Shown here piece after piece: positions 60,054-64,000 of a stretch of 64,000 nt of DNA (the first letter of the stretch is position 1; each line of letters starts with the position of its first letter). The stretch comes from Roseovarius carneus (GTDB taxonomy: Bacteria > Pseudomonadota > Alphaproteobacteria > Rhodobacterales > Rhodobacteraceae): the NCBI RefSeq assembly GCF_020141465.1, contig NZ_JAHSPD010000001.1, forward strand, positions 974,374 to 1,038,373, written 5' to 3'. The notes under the pieces are model-generated. The model had not been told where the DNA came from and did no database searches. It saw only the letters and a list, made by a program, of their open reading frames with translations. Both the position numbers and the translations under genes were made by a program.

Positions 60054-61712
60054 ATGAGCGACACAGCATCAAAAGCCCCCGTGATGGCCGCCGACGGCCG
60101 CCCGCTCAAGCGCAGCCTCACCCGCGCTCTGAGGGTTCAGAAAATGCGGGCGCTGGCCCTCATCGCGCCGCTTTTGCTTTTCGTGATGCTCAGCTTCATC
60201 ATGCCAATTGGCGACATGCTTTTTCGCTCTGTCGAGAACCAGATTGTTGAGGATACCCTGCCCAACACTACGCGGGAACTGGCCAATTGGGACGGGGCGT
60301 CCGACGAACTGCCGCCCGAGCCGGTTTACCAGGCGCTTTACCACGACATGTTTCTGGCCACCGAACTGAAGCGCCACACGCGGCTCGGCTCGCGCCTGAA
60401 CTATGAAAGTACAGGCATGTCTTCGCTGTTTCGGCAGACGGGCCGCAAGCTTGACGATGCGGGCAAGGACTTCCGCACGCTCTTCCTCGCCGTGGATGAG
60501 GCTTGGGGCGACGGTGCAACATGGCAAAGCGTGATGCGTGGAGCCGAGGGTGCGACACCTGATACGGCTCTCGTCAAGGCGCAGAAAAAGCGGATTTACT
60601 ACTTGGATGATCAGGCCGCGCGCGGCCAACTTGAATTCGCGCCATCGCAAGACATATCGGCGCTTTTGCCACTCACGGCGCGCGAATACACAGCCTTTGC
60701 GGTTGTGACATCCTTGATCGAGAAGGATGATCTTGCCGCGACAAAGCCGTTCGAATCGCTCTTCGTGGCCCTCGCCAATGATCTGAGCATCGCCGACCTC
60801 AGCGGATATGATGGCCCCGGCGCGGACAATCTGCGCGCGCTTCAGGCCAGCGGACTTCCTGCCCCGAACTACACCGAGATTTTCGGAGAGATGGACGAAG
60901 ACTGGGTCAATCTCGACACGTGGCGCACCATTCAGGTCCATTCCGATCCTTATACAAGCGGGTATTTCCTCAATGCCGTGGACATGCAGAAAACGCCCAC
61001 CGGGGTCGAAATGCAGCCCGAGGATCGGCAGGTTCTGATCACGCTTTTCGTGCGGACGCTGATCATGTCGTTGACGATCATGTGTGCGTGTATTGTGTTG
61101 GGCTATCCCATTGCATGGCTGCTGGCCAACCTGCCGATGCGGCAGGCGAATGTGCTGATGATCCTTGTGTTGTTGCCCTTCTGGACGTCGCTTTTGGTGC
61201 GCACCTCCGCGTGGAAGGTGATGTTGCAACAACAAGGGGTGATCAACGATACGCTGGTGTGGATTGGCCTTGTGGCTGATGATAACCGGCTGGCGCTCAT
61301 CAACAACGAGACCGGCACGATTATCGCGATGACGCATATCCTGCTGCCGTTCATGATCCTGCCGATGTATTCGGTGATGCAGACAATCAACCCGACGTAT
61401 CTGCGTGCCGCCAAATCGCTGGGTGCGAGCAACTGGACCGCGTTCTGGCGGGTCTATTTCCCGCAATCCATTCCGGGCATCGGGGCGGGGTCGATCCTCG
61501 TCTTCATCCTGTCCATCGGCTATTATATCACGCCTGAGATCGTCGGCGGCACCAAGGGTATTTTCATCTCCAACCGGATCGCCTTCCACATCTCGTCCTC
61601 GCTCAACTGGGGCCTTGCGGCGGCATTGGGCACGATCCTTCTGGTGGCGGTTCTGGTTCTTTACTGGGCCTATGACAAGATTGTCGGCATCGACAACGTG
61701 AAATTGGGGTAA
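60054..61712 (+). CDS. Polyamine-type ABC permease with a very large periplasmic insertion (PotB-like)
   Basis: 552 residues, twice the size of PotB. TM1 (LALIAPLLLFVMLSFIMPIGDM) is at residues 35-58. About 270 hydrophilic residues follow (for example TGRKLDDAGKDFRTLFLAVD and YTEIFGEMDEDWVNLDTW). The remaining five segments carry a normal permease core with RTLIMSLTIMCACIVLGYPIAWLLA and the EAA loop LRAAKSLGASNWTAFWRVYFP. The insert has no motif I recognise. Partner of the permease at 61719. Confidence 0.85.
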   Translation: MSDTASKAPVMAADGRPLKRSLTRALRVQKMRALALIAPLLLFVMLSFIMPIGDMLFRSVENQIVEDTLPNTTRELANWDGASDELPPEPVYQALYHDMFLATELKRHTRLGSRLNYESTGMSSLFRQTGRKLDDAGKDFRTLFLAVDEAWGDGATWQSVMRGAEGATPDTALVKAQKKRIYYLDDQAARGQLEFAPSQDISALLPLTAREYTAFAVVTSLIEKDDLAATKPFESLFVALANDLSIADLSGYDGPGADNLRALQASGLPAPNYTEIFGEMDEDWVNLDTWRTIQVHSDPYTSGYFLNAVDMQKTPTGVEMQPEDRQVLITLFVRTLIMSLTIMCACIVLGYPIAWLLANLPMRQANVLMILVLLPFWTSLLVRTSAWKVMLQQQGVINDTLVWIGLVADDNRLALINNETGTIIAMTHILLPFMILPMYSVMQTINPTYLRAAKSLGASNWTAFWRVYFPQSIPGIGAGSILVFILSIGYYITPEIVGGTKGIFISNRIAFHISSSLNWGLAAALGTILLVAVLVLYWAYDKIVGIDNVKLG

Positions 61713-61718
61713 CGCGAT

Positions 61719-62603
61719 ATGAGCCTGCCAATCTACGCCACGTTCGGCCAGCGCGTCTGGTATTACGCCTTCCGCGTGATCTGTGCGCTGATCTTCATCT
61801 TCCTGATTACGCCCATCCTCGTGGTGATCCCGCTCAGCTTCAACGCCGAGAATTTTTTCACCTTCACGCCCGAGATGCTGCGCCTTGATCCCGAGGGCTT
61901 CAGCCTCAAGCATTATCAGGATTTTTTCACCAATGCCGAATGGCAGCGCAGCTTCAAAAACTCGCTGATCATCGCGCCCATCGCCACGGTGATTGCGGTC
62001 ACGTTGGGCACTCTGGCAGCCATCGGCCTCAGCCAGAGCCACGTCCCCTTCCGCCGCGCCATCATGGCGATCCTGATCTCGCCGATGATCGTGCCACTCA
62101 TCATCTCGGCCACGGGCATGTTCTTTTTCTACTCCAAGATCGGGAATTTCATGGAAGGCACGATGGGTCTCGACAAGAATTTCGTGGGCTATGTGAAGGT
62201 CATCCTTGCGCACTCGGTCCTCGGCATCCCGTTTGTGATCATCACGGTGACGGCCACGCTGGTGGGCTTTGACCGCTCACTGACCCGCGCTGCGGCGTCG
62301 ATGGGGGCAAACCCGGTCAAGACATTCTTCAAGATCCAGATGCCCCTGATCCTGCCGGGCGTGATCTCAGGCGGGCTGTTCGCCTTCATCACATCCTTCG
62401 ACGAGGTGGTCGTCGTGCTCTTCGTCGGCTCGGCCTCGCAAAAAACCCTGCCATGGCAGATGTTCACCGGCCTGCGCGAGCAAATCTCGCCGACAATCCT
62501 GGCGGTGGCCACAATCCTCGTCGTGATCTCGATATTGCTGCTGACCACGGTCGAGCTGCTACGGCGGCGGTCCGAGAGATTGCGCGGGCTTAGTCCGGGG
62601 TAG
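61719..62603 (+). CDS. Polyamine-type ABC permease, second half (PotC-like)
   Basis: 294 residues, six segments, EAA loop TRAAASMGANPVKTFFKIQMPLI. ICALIFIFLITPILVVIPLSFNAENFF is the PotC-like N-terminus. Starts six bases after the previous stop and is followed by a strong terminator, so it closes the operon. Confidence 0.88.
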   Translation: MSLPIYATFGQRVWYYAFRVICALIFIFLITPILVVIPLSFNAENFFTFTPEMLRLDPEGFSLKHYQDFFTNAEWQRSFKNSLIIAPIATVIAVTLGTLAAIGLSQSHVPFRRAIMAILISPMIVPLIISATGMFFFYSKIGNFMEGTMGLDKNFVGYVKVILAHSVLGIPFVIITVTATLVGFDRSLTRAAASMGANPVKTFFKIQMPLILPGVISGGLFAFITSFDEVVVVLFVGSASQKTLPWQMFTGLREQISPTILAVATILVVISILLLTTVELLRRRSERLRGLSPG

Positions 62604-62626
62604 GGCTTTGAGGCGAAACAGATGAA

Positions 62627-62652
62627 GGGCACCGATTAGGTGCCCTTTTTTT
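62627..62652 (+). terminator. Rho-independent terminator of the second polyamine operon
   Basis: GGGCACC, loop GATTA, GGTGCCC, then seven T, beginning 23 bases after the permease stop. Confidence 0.92.
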
Positions 62653-62731
62653 GTTGAAAATCCCGACGACACTTTTGCCACCAGAAGCAGGCAATGAAAT
62701 AGTGAATTGCAGCACGAGAATATAACGAGCG

Positions 62732-63100
62732 TTATGGGCTACAAGGTTTCGCTTTCTGTATTGAAGACTCCATATCTTGATAGAAACTGTCTAGGTAGCC
62801 AGTGGTTCGATATTCATCAGCGACTTGATAAACGTGAGCTAGCGAAAATCCGTAGTCACGAAGGAACTGTAGACCTTCGCTATTTTCTTCACTGTCACGA
62901 ACTTCTTTAAATTGATCAAGCCACCCGTTTGTTGGTCCAGCACTAGACCAACCGTATTTTTGGAATGCCATTCCAGTCTGAAAATAACCAACTTGCTCTA
63001 CGAGCCGAAATACTTGCGCTTCGTAATTGGAGCATTCTTCAGCGTTTCCAGCCGTGGGAAACAACATTATTGTACACGCTACGGAAGTTACTCTAATCAT
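62732..63100 (-). CDS. Small exported protein in an AT-rich patch, unknown function
   Basis: 122 residues: signal peptide (VTSVACTIMLFPTAGNAEE), mature part with two Cys (EECSNYE near the N-terminus and KPCSP at the end) that could form one disulfide. GGGAA lies six bases before the ATG at 63100. Third positions are A/T rich, in contrast to all flanking genes, suggesting acquisition. The hairpin ATAAC/GTTAT overlaps its stop codon (62722-62735). No family recognised. Confidence 0.6.
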   Translation of the reverse strand: MIRVTSVACTIMLFPTAGNAEECSNYEAQVFRLVEQVGYFQTGMAFQKYGWSSAGPTNGWLDQFKEVRDSEENSEGLQFLRDYGFSLAHVYQVADEYRTTGYLDSFYQDMESSIQKAKPCSP

Positions 63101-63289
63101 ACTTATTTCCCGTTTACATAGATTTTAAATGATAAACAAATACTGTGAGTTATATAAATTCTAGCGCCTACTTTTAAAAAGTAAACGAATGTTGATTAGT
63201 TAGAATAGCTACCTGCCCGATCCTTGTTACTGGAGTTGTTACTGCCCATTCTAATAAATGCCACGGCTCGTAAGGTCCCCAACCCGCGC
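63101..63289. other. AT-rich non-coding stretch with inverted repeats
   Basis: 189 bases between the small exported gene and ilvE. It contains TACTTTT-A-AAAAGTA (63169-63183) nested between ATTCTA (63158-63163) and TAGAAT (63201-63206). No ORF with a ribosome site and no tRNA-like structure seen. Probable promoter of the small gene plus ilvE 3' region. Confidence 0.5.
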
Positions 63290-64000
63290 CTAAATCCGCA
63301 CCAGCTGCTCATACGCTGCCGAGATATCGCGCGTCATCGCACCCACCTCGAACCGAAACTCGCCGATCTGCCCCACGGGTGTCACCTCGGCTGCGGTGCC
63401 GGTGAGCCAGCATTGCTCAAAGCCTTCCATCTCATCGGGCATGATGATCCGCTCATGCACAATCACGCCCTGCTCTTTAAGCATCCCGATCACTGTCTGC
63501 CGCGTGAGGCCGTTGAGAAAGCAATCGGCCAGTGGCGTATGCACTTCGCCATCCTTCACGAAGAAGATATTCGCCCCCGTCGCCTCGGCCACATAGCCGC
63601 GATAATCCATGAAGAGCGCATCTGAGCAGCCCTTGGCCTCTGCGGCGTGTTTGGACGTGGTGCAGATCATATAGAGCCCCGCCGCCTTGGCATGGACGGG
63701 GATCGTCTCGGGGCTGGGCCGTTTCCATTTGGAAATGTCGAGCTTTGCGCCCTTCAGTTTTGCATCACCATAATAGGCGCCCCATTCCCACGCTGCGATG
63801 GCCAGATGCACTGGGTTGCGTGCCGATGCGACACCCATATCTTCGCCCGCACCACGCCATGCCACGGCGCGCACATAGGCGTCTGAATGGCCATTCACGC
63901 TCAAGACTTCAGCCTTGGCCGCCTCGATTTCATCCACGGTCCAGGGCACTTGAAAATCCAGCTCTCCTGCGGAGAAATGCAGTCGCTCAGAATGCTGGCG
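63290..64000 (-). CDS. ilvE: Branched-chain amino acid aminotransferase (partial, 5' end beyond the window)
   Basis: The frame is open from the right window edge to the stop at 63290 (236 codons). HFSAGELDFQVPWTVDEIEAAK and AEATGANIFFVKDG fit class IV PLP aminotransferases of the alphaproteobacterial IlvE group; the PLP-lysine region MICTTSKHAAEAKG is included. An in-frame GTG at 63949 is not the start, because the family sequence continues upstream (SERLHFSAGELDF). Transfers amino groups to branched-chain 2-oxoacids. About 50 N-terminal residues are missing. Confidence 0.88.
   Translation of the reverse strand, partial: RQHSERLHFSAGELDFQVPWTVDEIEAAKAEVLSVNGHSDAYVRAVAWRGAGEDMGVASARNPVHLAIAAWEWGAYYGDAKLKGAKLDISKWKRPSPETIPVHAKAAGLYMICTTSKHAAEAKGCSDALFMDYRGYVAEATGANIFFVKDGEVHTPLADCFLNGLTRQTVIGMLKEQGVIVHERIIMPDEMEGFEQCWLTGTAAEVTPVGQIGEFRFEVGAMTRDISAAYEQLVRI

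Noticed and set aside
60069..62213. 714-codon minus-strand open frame opposite the permease genes
   Set aside because: It is antisense to two clear ABC permeases, is rich in His/Arg/Asp typical of reverse readings of high-GC genes, and has no family resemblance.
63101..63289. tRNA or attachment site next to the AT-rich patch
   Set aside because: No cloverleaf or tRNA 3' end sequence is visible and no direct repeats flank the patch.

Overview
The window is high-GC, tightly packed chromosomal DNA from an alphaproteobacterium, most likely Rhodobacterales (the marine Roseobacter group). This rests on the RpoE-ChrR pair whose zinc ligands match Rhodobacter sphaeroides ChrR at a constant offset of five residues, on the two polyamine ABC systems with PuuB/SpuC-type catabolism, on the bacterial saccharopine pair, and on gene order dominated by ATGA/GTGA overlaps. 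I see no rRNA, tRNA, CRISPR array, integrase or insertion sequence. No genus is assigned.

Layout. 1-361: 5' part of ftsY (minus strand) with a 24-copy hexanucleotide repeat encoding Glu-Pro. 0.5-4.1 kb: AlkB-type membrane hydroxylase, a small exported protein, and fadH. 4.2-10.2 kb: the singlet-oxygen sigma factor rpoE with anti-sigma chrR, divergent from an operon of FAD amine oxidase-like protein, DUF1365, MFS transporter, DUF3833 and SDR. 10.2-12.2 kb: DUF3775, an apparent hydantoinase remnant, and a polytopic membrane protein. 12.3-21.3 kb: a coherent operon of a branched-chain-amino-acid-type ABC importer (binding protein, two permeases, two ATPases), a HAD hydrolase and a molybdenum hydroxylase (FAD subunit plus a fused 2Fe-2S/Mo subunit). 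This looks like uptake plus oxidation of one unidentified compound. 21.5-25.7 kb: EamA exporter, HU protein, AMP nucleosidase, VOC protein, SDR epimerase. 25.6-34.0 kb: capsule-type polysaccharide cluster (four glycosyltransferases, KpsT/KpsE/KpsM export, sulfotransferase), followed by an 852-residue RTX repeat protein (34.1-36.6 kb). 36.8-48.6 kb: housekeeping and stress genes (pncB, two small proteins, two saccharopine dehydrogenases with a GST, a histidine phosphatase, mtgA, a second GST, queG, hydantoinase, glutathione peroxidase, msrB-msrA). 48.7-62.6 kb: EamA exporter, then a large polyamine region: potFGHI-puuB (minus), a GntR regulator, an SpuC-like aminotransferase and a second complete ABC importer (plus). 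62.6-63.3 kb: a short AT-rich patch with one small exported protein. 63.3-64.0 kb: ilvE, running off the window.

Functionally the window combines oxidative-stress defence (RpoE regulon, GPx, MsrA/B, GSTs), nitrogen-compound scavenging (two polyamine importers, the lysine/saccharopine pair, hydantoinase, the Mo-hydroxylase operon) and surface-polymer production. Non-coding signals worth noting are a dispersed AT-rich intergenic element (three identical copies plus one variant, twice just after a hairpin, once supplying the queG start codon), a shared CATTTGATCAT motif in two promoters flanking the GntR gene, four good hairpin terminators or processing hairpins, and a candidate sigma-E promoter ahead of rpoE.
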